A DNA stretch of 64,000 nt from Photobacterium sp. DA100 (GCF_029223585.1 NZ_CP119423.1:868001-932000); one strand, 5' to 3'. Shown: positions 8,133 to 17,166, numbered from the stretch's first letter. Made by a program: numbers and translations. The notes: a model not told the origin generated them from the letters alone.

Positions 8133-9427
8133 TATTTTTCCTCAGTTTGAGCTTCTTGTTTTAAAAGCTCTTTTTCATACATTTTGAAGAATGGGTAGTA
8201 AATTAGGGTGGCGACTGCCATCAGGACAAATACCAGTAGTGCAGAGCTTAATGCCCAACCTGCCGCCCATGCCGCACCGATAGGTGCAGGGGATGTCCAA
8301 GGCACCACTGAAATGACTGCGCCAACCAAGCCTGTTTTAACGCACATGTAAGCAATGACTGCGTTGACGACAGGGGCGGTGATAAATGGAATAAAGAATG
8401 TTGGGTTCATAATAATCGGGGTACCGAAAATTACGGGTTCGTTGATGTTGAACAACGATGGTACGACGCTCAGCTTACCAATGGCTCTCAGGTGTACTGC
8501 TCGGCTGCGCATGAATAGGAAAACCAATCCTAGTGTTGCACCTGAGCCTCCTAATACAATGAAAAAGCTCCAGAAACCTTCCATGAAAACATGCGGTAAC
8601 GCGTCGCCTGCAGCGAGAGCGGCTTGGTTCGCTGTTAAGTTGGTCAACCAGAATGCCTGTAGCATACCGCCAACAATGGCTGCACCATGGATACCTGCAA
8701 ACCACAGGATATGGGTCAGAAGAACCGCCAACAAAATAGCTGGTAATGAATCTGCGGCACTCACCAAGGGCTTGAACGCTGTCATGATAGCGTCAGGGAT
8801 TAACATTCCGGTTTGGCTATGGATCAGCAGGTTGACTGGGTACAGTGTGACGACAATCAGCAGGATAGGAATTAATAGGTCGAAAGACTCTTTAATTTTC
8901 GCAGGAACCTGATCCGGCAGTTTAATACCAATATTCTTGCGCTTTAGGAAATGAACCAGTTCGGTACAGTAAAATGAAACCAGAACGGCAGTAAAAATAC
9001 CTGTGCCTCCAAGGAAACCAGCAGGTAGGGCACCATCAGTAAGCGGAGCCGATATTAAGAGGAACGACATCAATGACAGCATGGCCGGCATGAAAGGTTC
9101 CATCTTGTAACTTTGCGCCAAATTGTATGAGATCGCCGCCGTGATATAGATGGACATGATGCCCATGGTCATATTAAAAGGCGTCAAAAACTCGGCCTGG
9201 TATTCACTCGAAATCTGCAGCCAAGCCTGAGCAAACCCTATTTGGGTATCGGCTGAAAACGGTGGGAAAACAAAGACTAAAAGGAATGAGCCGACAATCA
9301 TAAACGGCATTGCCGAAATGAAGCCATCACGCATTGCCATGACATGTCGTTGTGAAGCCGCCTTACCTGCAACGGGGGTAATTTTGTTTTCTATAAAATT
9401 AAAAATGTTTGCTGTAAATGCTGACAT
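8132..9427 (-). CDS. PTS lactose/cellobiose-family EIIC permease
   Basis: This 431-residue integral membrane protein has about ten hydrophobic segments and family landmarks (SFNINEPVIFG-like region reading SLFNINEPVIFGTP). It forms the sugar channel of a ChbC/CelB-type PTS. The B and A components are encoded immediately up- and downstream. Cellobiose, chitobiose or another beta-disaccharide is likely. The partner GH1 enzyme favours a beta-glucoside over chitobiose. Confidence 0.9.
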   Translation of the reverse strand: MSAFTANIFNFIENKITPVAGKAASQRHVMAMRDGFISAMPFMIVGSFLLVFVFPPFSADTQIGFAQAWLQISSEYQAEFLTPFNMTMGIMSIYITAAISYNLAQSYKMEPFMPAMLSLMSFLLISAPLTDGALPAGFLGGTGIFTAVLVSFYCTELVHFLKRKNIGIKLPDQVPAKIKESFDLLIPILLIVVTLYPVNLLIHSQTGMLIPDAIMTAFKPLVSAADSLPAILLAVLLTHILWFAGIHGAAIVGGMLQAFWLTNLTANQAALAAGDALPHVFMEGFWSFFIVLGGSGATLGLVFLFMRSRAVHLRAIGKLSVVPSLFNINEPVIFGTPIIMNPTFFIPFITAPVVNAVIAYMCVKTGLVGAVISVVPWTSPAPIGAAWAAGWALSSALLVFVLMAVATLIYYPFFKMYEKELLKQEAQTEEK

Positions 9428-9440
9428 AGTGTTAGCTCCT

Positions 9441-9746
9441 TTACGCTAGTTCAGCAATAGCATCATCTAAGATCTTGTCGCCTTTCATCATCCCGTAATC
9501 CATCGAGTTGATAACTTTCACTTTTTTATTTTGCTTGGCAGCGCTAGCTGAAAAATCGGCTTCTTTGTATTTCACTTGCGGGCCTAGCAGCACAATGTCG
9601 AAGTTTGGCAGGCAATTTTCAAATTCGTCTAGGCCCACAGCCTTGATTTCGGCTTCGATAGATTTTGAGGTCGCTGCTTCTTGCATTTTTTTCACGACCA
9701 TACTTGTAGACATACCGGCAGCACAGCAAAGTAAAATTTTAACCAT
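9441..9746 (-). CDS. PTS lactose/cellobiose-family EIIB
   Basis: This 101-residue protein begins MVKILLCCAAGMSTSMVV, the ChbB/CelA-type phospho-cysteine loop (C-x-A-G-M-S-T-S). It is the first gene of the leftward operon, with a good ribosome site (GAAGGAA) ahead of the ATG. It receives phosphate from the EIIA at 7803 and passes it to the sugar in EIIC. Confidence 0.9.
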   Translation of the reverse strand: MVKILLCCAAGMSTSMVVKKMQEAATSKSIEAEIKAVGLDEFENCLPNFDIVLLGPQVKYKEADFSASAAKQNKKVKVINSMDYGMMKGDKILDDAIAELA

Positions 9747-9801
9747 TTTCTATTCCTTCAATTGGTTGTAATTAAGTTCTGCATTTACTCTACCTAAAAA
9801 T

Positions 9802-9859
9802 GAAACCGCTTACAGAAACCGGTTTCATTTTTAGATATCCGATCACAGAAACCGGTTTC
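9802..9859. promoter_or_regulatory. Cluster of three LacI-type operators for the cellobiose-type PTS operon
   Basis: The perfect palindrome GAAACCGGTTTC occurs at 9815-9826 and 9848-9859. A 10/12 match (GAAACCGCTTAC) lies at 9802-9813. Both perfect copies sit in a longer direct repeat (ACAGAAACCGGTTTCATTTT), 33 bases apart, about 3 helical turns. They lie 56-113 bases ahead of the EIIB start, as expected for the repressor encoded in the operon. Confidence 0.7.
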
Positions 9860-9871
9860 ATTTTTGAGGAA

Positions 9872-10006
9872 ATGAAGATGGATATCACGTTTTTATTTAA
9901 CGAGAGAGCAATGATGCTGGAGGCAGAGCGCTTAATCTGGATGTTGTTTTCTAGTAGTAAAGTAAAAACAAGAGGCATCCAATACATGCGGATTACTAGA
10001 GAGTGA
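9872..10006 (+). CDS. Doubtful small ORF, 44 residues
   Basis: The ORF begins at an ATG directly beyond the operators, with GAGGA upstream, and ends in TGA at 10004. The product (MKMDITFLFNERAMM...) matches nothing I recognise and has no clear domain. It could be a real small protein divergent from the PTS operon or chance. The rest of the gap up to 10285 shows no other gene. Confidence 0.2.
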   Translation: MKMDITFLFNERAMMLEAERLIWMLFSSSKVKTRGIQYMRITRE

Positions 10007-10285
10007 GGTATTGGCGTTCAGACGTTAGTCAGTGATGCTTTCTCTGTGATCGTTGACCGAGTGATTCGGCGTGCTCACCGAATCTAAATTTCACTTTTTT
10101 AAAAGTCAGCCACAAAAACCGTGACAGGTTATGCGTTGTGGCACGAGATTTTCGCTGGTATATTTGCCAAAGCTTGAAGTCGATCACCCTATTTGCAACA
10201 AATATTGATAAAACGCATGGTTCTTCGTGGCCGGAGTGCATAATGTCACTGTTGTTCTGTTCCAGAGAAATGAAAGGTTACCAAT

Positions 10286-10774
10286 ATGTCTGATGTACCA
10301 GTGTCTGTTACAACCGCCGCCGAAGTGATCCAGCCGGTTGCTGAATCTTCGGGTTCGATTTGGGGTTATGTAGCTGGTGGTGTTGCCTTGCTGATTGTTG
10401 CTGGTTTTGCTGGCTTTAAGTTTATCAACAAGCCTGCGTTTATTATTAATCGGGTTCGCAAACGTAACCTGAAAGAGATTAAGAAGTTAGGCGTTGAAAA
10501 TTCTGACTTCGTGATGGATTTAGATAAGTTGCTAGATTCGGTTGAGAACTATGCAACCAAAAATGGCATGAAGGGAACTGATGTGGTGAATATCATCAGC
10601 CCGATGAATGATACGGCCCGTATCAAGACTGCTGGCGATATGTACCAGTCAATGATTTACATTGCCAACTCAATCAATGATACCTCGTTGGCTCGTGAGT
10701 TTAAAACTAAGTCGAAGCAAGTGAAGGCGAACTCGCCACTGATGGCTGGCCTGTTCAAGCGCGCGGGTATCTAA
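10286..10774 (+). CDS. Hypothetical single-span membrane protein, 162 residues
   Basis: I do not recognise this protein. An N-terminal acidic/Thr-rich stretch of about 24 residues precedes one hydrophobic segment (about 27-48, WGYVAGGVALLIVAGFAGFK). A basic stop-transfer region (RVRKRNLKEIKK) and a soluble, probably helical C-terminal domain of about 100 residues follow. The positive-inside rule puts the C-terminal domain in the cytoplasm. AAAGG upstream supports the ATG at 10286. It stands alone with its own strong terminator, so it is probably a monocistronic, well-expressed gene. Confidence 0.75.
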   Translation: MSDVPVSVTTAAEVIQPVAESSGSIWGYVAGGVALLIVAGFAGFKFINKPAFIINRVRKRNLKEIKKLGVENSDFVMDLDKLLDSVENYATKNGMKGTDVVNIISPMNDTARIKTAGDMYQSMIYIANSINDTSLAREFKTKSKQVKANSPLMAGLFKRAGI

Positions 10775-10803
10775 TCGCTTCGGCCTGATACCGTTCTGTT
10801 ACT

Positions 10804-10858
10804 AAAAGCCGGTTGGTATCCATCCTGAAACTAGGGTGGCTATCAGCCGGTTTTTTTA
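10804..10858 (+). terminator. Terminator of the orphan membrane-protein gene
   Basis: A long imperfect stem runs from AAAGCCGG to CCGGTTTTTTT. The interior pairs TTGGTA/TATCAG and CCATCCT/AGGGTGG. The hairpin ends in seven T residues. Confidence 0.75.
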
Positions 10859-11023
10859 TTTCGGCGGGCTGTTGAAAGCGGTAATTTATTCTCAGTTGTG
10901 ATCTGAATCTTCTTTTGGTGAAAATGCCTGTTTTTCTTGTCCTAAAAATAAACCCTGTATCACAAATGGATTGGGTGAGCTGCTACCATATGCCGCAAAC
11001 CATAATGATTACAGGGAACGACG

Positions 11024-12469
11024 ATGAGAGAGGTTGAATTTCGCACCATTGACAGGCTATTTGTCAAAATGTCGGTCAATGATAAGTTTTGGGTGCTCTT
11101 TGCACTGATTGCCACGGTCGTAACGGCGATGGCCGGCCTGCAATACCGCCAAACGGTTACCCAGCTGGAGCAACAGCAGCAGAGGGGGGCGGAGGCGCGG
11201 TTAACGGCCATGGTCGAGACTGTGCAGGCCTCTGGCTTGGACAGTGATAGCCAGCGTAGCGTGCTGCAGCAGCAGGGGGTCAACTTTACCAATCACTCCC
11301 ACGCAGCGGCCAGTAGCCAGGTTGTGGTGGTGACACCGCTGGGTAGCGCAAGTTTGTCGCAGGAGCCGTCGGCCTTGTTGCAGGCAGACAAAGACCAGGC
11401 GCTACAGCGCTTCTTCTTTTCTCTAGCCACACTTCTTCCTGTCGGATTGCTGTGTTACTGGTTGGCTACTTTCCTTGGCGGAGCCCTGTGGGTGATGCAT
11501 CAGGCGACCAAGCGGATTGCTGATGGTGATTTGACCTCAAGGTTGGGTTTCCATGTCGGCAGGGATGAATTCGGTATTATTGGCTTTGAGCTAGACCGTA
11601 CCATGGATACTTTGGGCGAGCTGGTCATTACCGTTAAGCAAAGCACGCAGAGCTTGCAGGTTGCGGCTGGTAACTTTAGCGATGTTGCCCAGGGGGCTGG
11701 CCAGCAGGTGAACCAGCAGTATGCTTCGCTGGATTCGGTGGCGACGGCGATGGAGGAGATGACGGCATCGGCGAACGATATTGCCGGTTTGGCACAGCAA
11801 ACCTCAGAGCAGTCGGATGCTGACATGCAAAGCATTGAGCAGGGGAACCGTAACGTTCAGCAGGCCATTGTTAAAGTGACGCAGCTGTCAGAGCAAACCG
11901 ATGAAGCTTCGCGTGCTGTTGGCAGCCTCAACGAGAAGGCAGAAGAGATCAATGCGGTGATCACGACTATCAATGCGATCTCCGAGCAAACCAACCTTCT
12001 GGCCTTGAATGCGGCGATTGAGGCAGCCCGTGCGGGTGAGCAAGGGCGCGGTTTTGCCGTGGTGGCTGATGAGGTGAGGACACTGGCGGGTCGTACTCAG
12101 CAGGCGACGGTCGAGATCCAGGCCATGATTGACAAGCTGCAGCTTGAAACAAGCAGTATTTCGAACATTACTGCCGTGACCTTGGAGCAGTCCCACCAGA
12201 GCCGCGAGATGATCACTGAAATCGGCCGCGATGTGAATAACATTGCGGAGTCGGCGCGCCAGGTGATGGATATGAGCACCCAGATTGCAACTGCTGCCCA
12301 TCAGCAGACGACGGTAGCTAATGATATCGCCTCAGAGCTGCACGATATCCGCTCCCAGTCGGAGCTGATCCGTACCATGAGTGAACAGTCGATTGATAAC
12401 AGCACCAGCTTGGGGAATACCTCTCGTCAGCTGGGGGAAATTCTGCAGAAGTATCGCACCAACAGCTGA
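11024..12469 (+). CDS. Methyl-accepting chemotaxis protein
   Basis: This 481-residue chemoreceptor has a membrane span at about 22-40, a short periplasmic region of about 90 residues without an obvious PAS or Cache domain, and a second span at about 130-158. A HAMP segment ([13 protein letters not shown] onward) and a cytoplasmic signalling hairpin follow. The conserved tip includes [20 protein letters not shown] around residue 330. It would sense a ligand and control CheA at the cell pole. No che genes are nearby. The small sensor region makes the ligand unpredictable. Start ATG with AGGGA upstream. Confidence 0.92.
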   Translation: MREVEFRTIDRLFVKMSVNDKFWVLFALIATVVTAMAGLQYRQTVTQLEQQQQRGAEARLTAMVETVQASGLDSDSQRSVLQQQGVNFTNHSHAAASSQVVVVTPLGSASLSQEPSALLQADKDQALQRFFFSLATLLPVGLLCYWLATFLGGALWVMHQATKRIADGDLTSRLGFHVGRDEFGIIGFELDRTMDTLGELVITVKQSTQSLQVAAGNFSDVAQGAGQQVNQQYASLDSVATAMEEMTASANDIAGLAQQTSEQSDADMQSIEQGNRNVQQAIVKVTQLSEQTDEASRAVGSLNEKAEEINAVITTINAISEQTNLLALNAAIEAARAGEQGRGFAVVADEVRTLAGRTQQATVEIQAMIDKLQLETSSISNITAVTLEQSHQSREMITEIGRDVNNIAESARQVMDMSTQIATAAHQQTTVANDIASELHDIRSQSELIRTMSEQSIDNSTSLGNTSRQLGEILQKYRTNS

Positions 12470-12495
12470 ATCCGTTGAGCAGCACATTACTAACG

Positions 12496-12525
12496 AGCCA
12501 GTTACGTGAGTAACTGGCTTTTTTA
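12496..12525 (+). terminator. Terminator after the chemoreceptor gene
   Basis: Perfect 10-bp stem AGCCAGTTAC / GTAACTGGCT with a GTGA tetraloop and T run. Confidence 0.85.
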
Positions 12526-12666
12526 TATGGATTTGTGAATTCAATACGGGTAACCGGACTTTTTCGTAACCAGAATGGAGCCTTATCACGGCACGGTTTC
12601 ATCTTGCTTGCTAGTCTGACTATATAGCCAGTTTTTTTCTGGCTCGAGTGTAGAGGGGGAGCGCGT

Positions 12667-13176
12667 ATGAATACTCAACTAACCGTAACACTGGCGGGAC
12701 AAGATCATCCTCAACTTATCAATAAATTGGCAGCCAAGACGCATGAGCTTGGGGGAAAGTGGCTGATCAGTAAAATTAACAGGCTGGATAACCAAGTCGT
12801 CGGGATTTTGAAAATTGATATTCCTGCCCAGTCAGTTAGCCAGCTCAAGGAGCTTTTTCAATCCCAGCAAGAATTGGATGTCCGGGTCATTGAAGCCAGA
12901 CATGTCGGTGACATCAAAACTGATCACCTTACTTTGAAGGTTGAGTCGAGTGACCGCCCGGGTATCGTCAATGATATTACCCGTATCCTAGACAACATCG
13001 GGATCGGCATCGTGAAAATCGAAAACCACCGTATCGGCGTGCCCGATCTCGGACAGGCGTTATTTTTTGCCGAGCTGCAGGTTGATGTGCCGACAGAGGT
13101 GGATATAGAACAGCTGCTTGAGGCGTTGCAGCAAGTCGATGATGGTCTGCGGGTGAAAGTGCTAGAAACCGTATAA
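12667..13176 (+). CDS. gcvR: GcvR-like ACT-domain protein
   Basis: This 169-residue protein has two ACT domains: about 1-75 (TVTLAGQDHPQLINKLA) and about 88-165 (LKVESSDRPGIVNDITRILD). This is the architecture of GcvR, which binds GcvA and modulates the glycine-cleavage operon. Vibrionaceae carry several GcvR-like paralogues and no gcv gene is adjacent, so the exact regulatory target is uncertain. A single-gene unit with its own terminator. Confidence 0.72.
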   Translation: MNTQLTVTLAGQDHPQLINKLAAKTHELGGKWLISKINRLDNQVVGILKIDIPAQSVSQLKELFQSQQELDVRVIEARHVGDIKTDHLTLKVESSDRPGIVNDITRILDNIGIGIVKIENHRIGVPDLGQALFFAELQVDVPTEVDIEQLLEALQQVDDGLRVKVLETV

Positions 13177-13229
13177 CGTTAGGCGCGACTTGCGGCGCCG
13201 CACCATAAAATCCGATGAGGGATCTGTTG

Positions 13230-13262
13230 GGGCCGGATGCAAAGTGCATTCGGCCCTTTCTC
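13230..13262 (+). terminator. Terminator after the gcvR-like gene
   Basis: 12-bp stem GGGCCGGATGCA / TGCATTCGGCCC (one G-T pair) with a 3-base loop, followed by TTTCT. Confidence 0.7.
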
Positions 13263-13300
13263 ATTATGCTTGACCGCCAGCTAGCGGTCATCGGTCCCCG

Positions 13301-14251
13301 TTAATAGCGCCTGCTGCCATCGGGGTGGGTACGCAAGATCTTGAGGATCCACATATATTGCTCTGGCTGCTGGCAGATCATGGCCTCCAGCTCCTGGTTC
13401 ATCCGCGTGGCATCTCGGAATTCATCGCCTGATGGAAAGTCGTTTAACGGCGGCTTGATGGAAATGGTAAATTTGCCTGTGGCTAAGTCGTATGCCGGAA
13501 AGACCGGCAGCACCGCAGCATTGGAAAGTTTGGCCAGTTTACCCACGCCTTTCACTGTGGCTTTTTCGTGGCCGAAGAACGGGGCGAACACACTCTGCTG
13601 GAGCGAGTGCTCTTCATCCGGCAGGTAATAGGCCAGATAGCCTTCTTTGATTGAGCGCAGATAAGGTTTGATCCCCTGGCTACGTTGATAAATGCGCCCG
13701 CCGAACTGCTTGCGCTGAACGTTCATCAGCCAGTTGATGATGGGGTTGGTTTGTGGCTTGATCATCGCCACCATCGGCATATCGTTGGCCGCAAAGTAGA
13801 GTGCGGAAAAGTCTATGGCCCAGTTGTGGGGCACCAGCATGATGATGTTCTTGTCTTCGGCCTGCAGGGCCTCCAAGTGTTCAAGCCCTCGGACATCATG
13901 GCTGTTTAGCATATAACGGCGGCCCTTAATAAAAGGCTGAGCGAAGCCAAGCAAAATACAGCCTGCGACGGTGAAGGTGTCTTCCAGCAGCGCCAATCGC
14001 TGTTTGTCGTCGTAATCGGGAAAGCACAGCTCGATGTTTTTCAGTGCTCGGCGCTTTGCTCCTCTTTTTTTCTTTAAAATCAGCTTGGCCGCGAAACGGG
14101 AAATGGTTTTTCGTGCCCCATGGGGCAAAAGGGCAAGCAATAGTATAACTGGCATTGCTGTCCACAGTAGCCAGTGGCGTGGGTGTAAAAAAGAAAACTG
14201 AAAAGCCGGGTTGTACTGGCCGTAGGTGGTATCGTTCATGTCCGTATCCAT
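13301..14251 (-). CDS. lpxM: Lipid A myristoyl/secondary acyltransferase
   Basis: This 316-residue membrane-associated acyltransferase adds a secondary acyl chain to Kdo2-lipid A at the inner membrane. It has one N-terminal hydrophobic anchor, the catalytic HNWAID (H-x4-D) motif, the substrate motif YYLPDEEHS and the LpxM-like end PEQYMWILKILRTHPDGSRRY. Length matches LpxM/MsbB (about 320). The start could also be the ATG four codons in (14239). It is transcribed leftward as a single gene, apart from the MarR/CDF pair upstream. Confidence 0.85.
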   Translation of the reverse strand: MDTDMNDTTYGQYNPAFQFSFLHPRHWLLWTAMPVILLLALLPHGARKTISRFAAKLILKKKRGAKRRALKNIELCFPDYDDKQRLALLEDTFTVAGCILLGFAQPFIKGRRYMLNSHDVRGLEHLEALQAEDKNIIMLVPHNWAIDFSALYFAANDMPMVAMIKPQTNPIINWLMNVQRKQFGGRIYQRSQGIKPYLRSIKEGYLAYYLPDEEHSLQQSVFAPFFGHEKATVKGVGKLAKLSNAAVLPVFPAYDLATGKFTISIKPPLNDFPSGDEFRDATRMNQELEAMICQQPEQYMWILKILRTHPDGSRRY

Positions 14252-14501
14252 TCAGGCCAAACTCAGTTGGCCGGGGCTGTTAGCAGCCGAGTATCGAAAG
14301 TGTGTCTAGAAGCAGACAACTGTTATTCAGGAATGGTTCAGGATTGTAAGCGGGTGGTGTGAAGTTACCAACAAATTATCGATGAATTAATAATTATGTG
14401 ATGTTTATTCGGCCACTTAATAAGAGTGTCTGTGCATATTAGGGGGAGGGATATACAGGCGCTTCGCGCACCTGCATATAGAAGGAGGGAGAGACGTTTA
14501 G

Positions 14502-14918
14502 TTAGAACTCTTGGTTTATTTTGGTCAGGCTGGCGAGTAGTTGTCGGCACTCTTCTGCGCTGAGCTTGGCGGTGATGTCCTGCGTCAGGCTGAGGTGAAG
14601 CTGATCATGCTCGCGGTACAATGCTTCGCCCTCAGCGGTGAGCTCAACCAGGATCGACCGGCGATCAGATTCATGCGGACGGCGTACCAGCAGGCCCAGC
14701 TTGACCATTTTGTCGACCTGAACAGTCAGGGTGCCGGTGGTGACGCCAATTTTATCCGCCAGCTCCTTCATCCGCATTGCACCATGGGCACCGAGAATTT
14801 CAACAACATGGATCTGTGGCAGGGAGAAGCCCTTGCCACGGACGACAGATTGCTCCCAAGAAGAGAGTTTTTCGTAAAATTCGATAATGGCGTGGTTCAA
14901 CTGTTCAATGTCTTTCAT
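14502..14918 (-). CDS. MarR-family transcriptional regulator
   Basis: This 138-residue winged-helix protein has the MarR core: MRMKELADKIGVTTGTLTVQVDKM (recognition helix) and the wing LVRRPHESDRRSILVELT. It follows the CDF exporter gene on the same strand after 13 bases, so both form one operon. It probably represses or tunes that exporter in response to metal or another ligand. No obvious Cys/His metal site is visible apart from two His near the C-terminal dimerisation helix. Confidence 0.85.
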   Translation of the reverse strand: MKDIEQLNHAIIEFYEKLSSWEQSVVRGKGFSLPQIHVVEILGAHGAMRMKELADKIGVTTGTLTVQVDKMVKLGLLVRRPHESDRRSILVELTAEGEALYREHDQLHLSLTQDITAKLSAEECRQLLASLTKINQEF

Positions 14919-14931
14919 TTTTGTCTCGTTG

Positions 14932-15894
14932 TCAGGGTGCCGTCTGGCACGGGTTGACCTCTATCGTGAGATGGCTAAGTTTATCGAATTCTGCCAGCAA
15001 TTGCTTGTATTCCATAGCGGGTCTGGGTTGGTGGGTAACCAGCGATATCATTGCCGCATAATGGTCGGCGCTGACTTTCCAGATGTGGATATCACTGACT
15101 TTGCTATCCGCTTCATTCTCAAGCGCCGCGATGATTTTTTGCTGGTAGGTATGGTCAATATTGCCGTCGAGCAAGATCGGACTGGTTTGCTTTATCAACC
15201 CCCATGCCCAGCGGGTAATAATGACCGCACCGACCATCCCCATAACGGCATCCAGCCAGTTGTAGCCGAGGTATTTACCAAACAGCAGGGCCACAATAGC
15301 CAACAGCGAAGTGAGGGCGTCAGCCAAGACATGGAAATAGGCGGCACGCAGGTTATGGTCGTGGCTATGGCTATGGCTGTGGTCATGGTCGTGCGTGTGG
15401 CCGTGGTGGTGGCCATGATCATCGTGGCTGTGGCTGTGGCTGTGGCCGTGCAGCAGGAAGACACTAATAATGTTGACCACCAAACCAATCAGGGCCACCA
15501 GAATAGCTTCATTGAACTGAATGGCCTGCGGGTTGAACAGGCGCTGAAATGACTCAACCAGCATCAGCAGAGCGACCAGGCCAAGGGCGATGGCGCTGGT
15601 GAAGCCGCCGAGCACGCTGACTTTGCCGGTACCGAAGGAGAAGGCCGGGTTGCTGGCATGCTTGCGGGCATAGCGGTAGGCAAACAGGGTGATCAGGAAA
15701 GCCGCCGCATGGGTACCCATGTGCCAACCATCTGCCAGTAGCGCCATCGAGCCAAATAGTGTGCCTGCGGTGATTTCTGCCACCATGGTAACCATGGTCA
15801 GCCCGAGGACCCAGAGTGTCCGTTGTTCGCCTTGGTGGTTGAGTGGGACAAAGTCATGGCTGTGCTGCCATTGCTGCAAATTCTCGCTGTGCAT
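14932..15894 (-). CDS. Cation diffusion facilitator (CDF) metal exporter with His-rich loop
   Basis: This 320-residue protein has six predicted membrane spans. The start at 15894 (AGGA upstream) aligns with DmeF-type proteins, while the upstream in-frame ATG at 15954 adds an unlikely 20-residue tail. The metal-site motif LLADGWHMGTH in the second span and the second D/H site fit zinc/cobalt/nickel exporters. Between spans 4 and 5 is a histidine-aspartate-rich loop (about 25 His+Asp in 35 residues, HSHSHDDHGHHHGHTHDHDH) that would bind metal in the cytoplasm. The SHDFV N-terminus and GWHM motif favour the DmeF (Co/Ni) branch over ZitB. It is co-transcribed with a MarR regulator. Confidence 0.88.
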   Translation of the reverse strand: MHSENLQQWQHSHDFVPLNHQGEQRTLWVLGLTMVTMVAEITAGTLFGSMALLADGWHMGTHAAAFLITLFAYRYARKHASNPAFSFGTGKVSVLGGFTSAIALGLVALLMLVESFQRLFNPQAIQFNEAILVALIGLVVNIISVFLLHGHSHSHSHDDHGHHHGHTHDHDHSHSHSHDHNLRAAYFHVLADALTSLLAIVALLFGKYLGYNWLDAVMGMVGAVIITRWAWGLIKQTSPILLDGNIDHTYQQKIIAALENEADSKVSDIHIWKVSADHYAAMISLVTHQPRPAMEYKQLLAEFDKLSHLTIEVNPCQTAP

Positions 15895-15943
15895 GAGTGT
15901 TTTCCTGATTGGTGTAAGCTGTTTTGTTTGATATTTATATATT

Positions 15944-15954
15944 TTGATGATCAA
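15944..15954. promoter_or_regulatory. Small palindrome upstream of the CDF gene, possible operator
   Basis: TTGATGATCAA is symmetric about a central G and lies 50 bases ahead of the CDF start in an AT-rich stretch. It could be the MarR-type operator for this operon. Only suggestive. Confidence 0.25.
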
Positions 15955-16088
15955 TCTATTTTGCGATCATATAGTTTGAAAGTCAAAGTATTGTGAGAGA
16001 CCAGGAGCAAGGGGATAAGGTATGGGCAAGAGTGATATGGCCCTGCTGCGTTAATGTCTGCAGGGCCGAGATTGTATAGGGGAGTGAG

Positions 16089-16607
16089 TTAAAGTAGCTG
16101 CATGGTGGTGATGCAGGTACGGCTTTCGTTGTCCGTACTCAGTACCTCGGAAGCGGTCTTGCCCTGATAGGTGAAGGTGAATTTGTAGTGGCCATTTTTC
16201 GGCATCCAGAAATCAATGAACCCGTCTTTCTGGGTTTTGACCATGCCAGACTGAACCACTTCGTTGGTCTGGGTATCTTTTATTTCTACCATCATCGCTT
16301 TGTTGACCATTTCCCCCTGGCAGCCGGTCGGGACATGGAAGGTACAGCCATGGGTCACCTGTTCGTATGGGGCAATGGAGAGCAGGAATTCATCGTCGAT
16401 CGCTACCGTTGCTTTTGTACCATCGGTAAACTCGGCGTGAATAGCATCCGGCATGACTTTCACGCTTGCCTCGCCCGTTCGGTGCCACTGATGGGACTGC
16501 TCGAGTGCCTGCTGTGGGGAGAGCGCTGCGAAAGCTTGCGCATCAACACTTGCCATTGCCTGGCCACCGCCTAGCGCGAGAAGGAGGGTAGGTATTAGGT
16601 ATTTCAT
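16089..16607 (-). CDS. cueP: CueP-family periplasmic copper-binding protein
   Basis: This protein is about 172 residues long with a signal peptide (MKYLIPTLLLALGGGQAMA) when started at the ATG at 16607 (GGAAC upstream). The family signature HGCTFHVPTGCQGEM provides two cysteines, and the C-terminal TCITTMQL provides the third. CueP binds copper in the periplasm and helps supply Cu to SodC and survival under copper stress in Salmonella. It is the last gene of the cus operon, 16 bases after the cupredoxin gene, which supports a copper role. Confidence 0.8.
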   Translation of the reverse strand: MKYLIPTLLLALGGGQAMASVDAQAFAALSPQQALEQSHQWHRTGEASVKVMPDAIHAEFTDGTKATVAIDDEFLLSIAPYEQVTHGCTFHVPTGCQGEMVNKAMMVEIKDTQTNEVVQSGMVKTQKDGFIDFWMPKNGHYKFTFTYQGKTASEVLSTDNESRTCITTMQLL

Positions 16608-16623
16608 AGCCTGTTCCATATCG

Positions 16624-17121
16624 TTATTTCAAAATTGTATTACGCTTCATGCCAGCCTCTGAATGGCCGGGAATGTTGCAGGAAAATTCGACAAAGTTCT
16701 GCCCCATGAAGTGCCATCCCATTTCTGTCGTTTCCCCAGGGGAGAGGGTGACGGTGGTACCGTCATGGTGCACCATATTTGGCATGGCCTGCATCATCTC
16801 TCGGTGCTTGGCTTGCTCATCGATGCTGCCGATCGAAAACTCATGGGGGATCTGGCCCTTGTTCGTTACCACGAATCGCACCACATCCCCTTGTTTGATG
16901 GCTAGGCTTGGCTCGAATTGCATTTTCATGTCATCAGTTAGTACGACCTGGTAGGTCTGGCTTGCTTGAGAGGCGGGTGCCGGCATACCGACAGCAGAGG
17001 CCATGGCGCCGTGGCCAGACATTGTCCCATGTCCTTCTTGGTGATGGGCATGATCGCCTGCAGCAAAACTGAAGGGCGCCACAAGTACTAGAGCCAGCGA
17101 AAGAGCAACATTTAATTTCAT
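16624..17121 (-). CDS. Periplasmic cupredoxin (plastocyanin/CopI-like)
   Basis: This small exported blue-copper-like protein has a signal peptide ending near SFAAG, then a His/Met-rich stretch (HAHHQEGHGTMSGHGAM). The cupredoxin fold follows, with ligands apparent in IPHEFSIG (His) and SCNIPGHSEAGM (Cys, His, Met). Three ATG codons overlap (17127, 17124, 17121). The last has the best spacing to AAGGAA. It probably buffers or oxidises Cu(I) in the periplasm. It lies between cusA and cueP in the operon. Confidence 0.82.
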   Translation of the reverse strand: MKLNVALSLALVLVAPFSFAAGDHAHHQEGHGTMSGHGAMASAVGMPAPASQASQTYQVVLTDDMKMQFEPSLAIKQGDVVRFVVTNKGQIPHEFSIGSIDEQAKHREMMQAMPNMVHHDGTTVTLSPGETTEMGWHFMGQNFVEFSCNIPGHSEAGMKRNTILK

Positions 17122-17166
17122 CATCATTCCTTACCCGGTGCCAGGCACCGGGAAAATTGTGTGTTT

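Noticed and set aside
10029..10241. 70-codon minus-strand frame between the small ORF and the orphan membrane protein gene
   Set aside because: No start signal or domain; random-looking composition.
14887..15552. 221-codon open frame on the plus strand across the CDF gene
   Set aside because: It is antisense to the His-rich loop, giving a Val/Ala/Met low-complexity product. No ribosome site.
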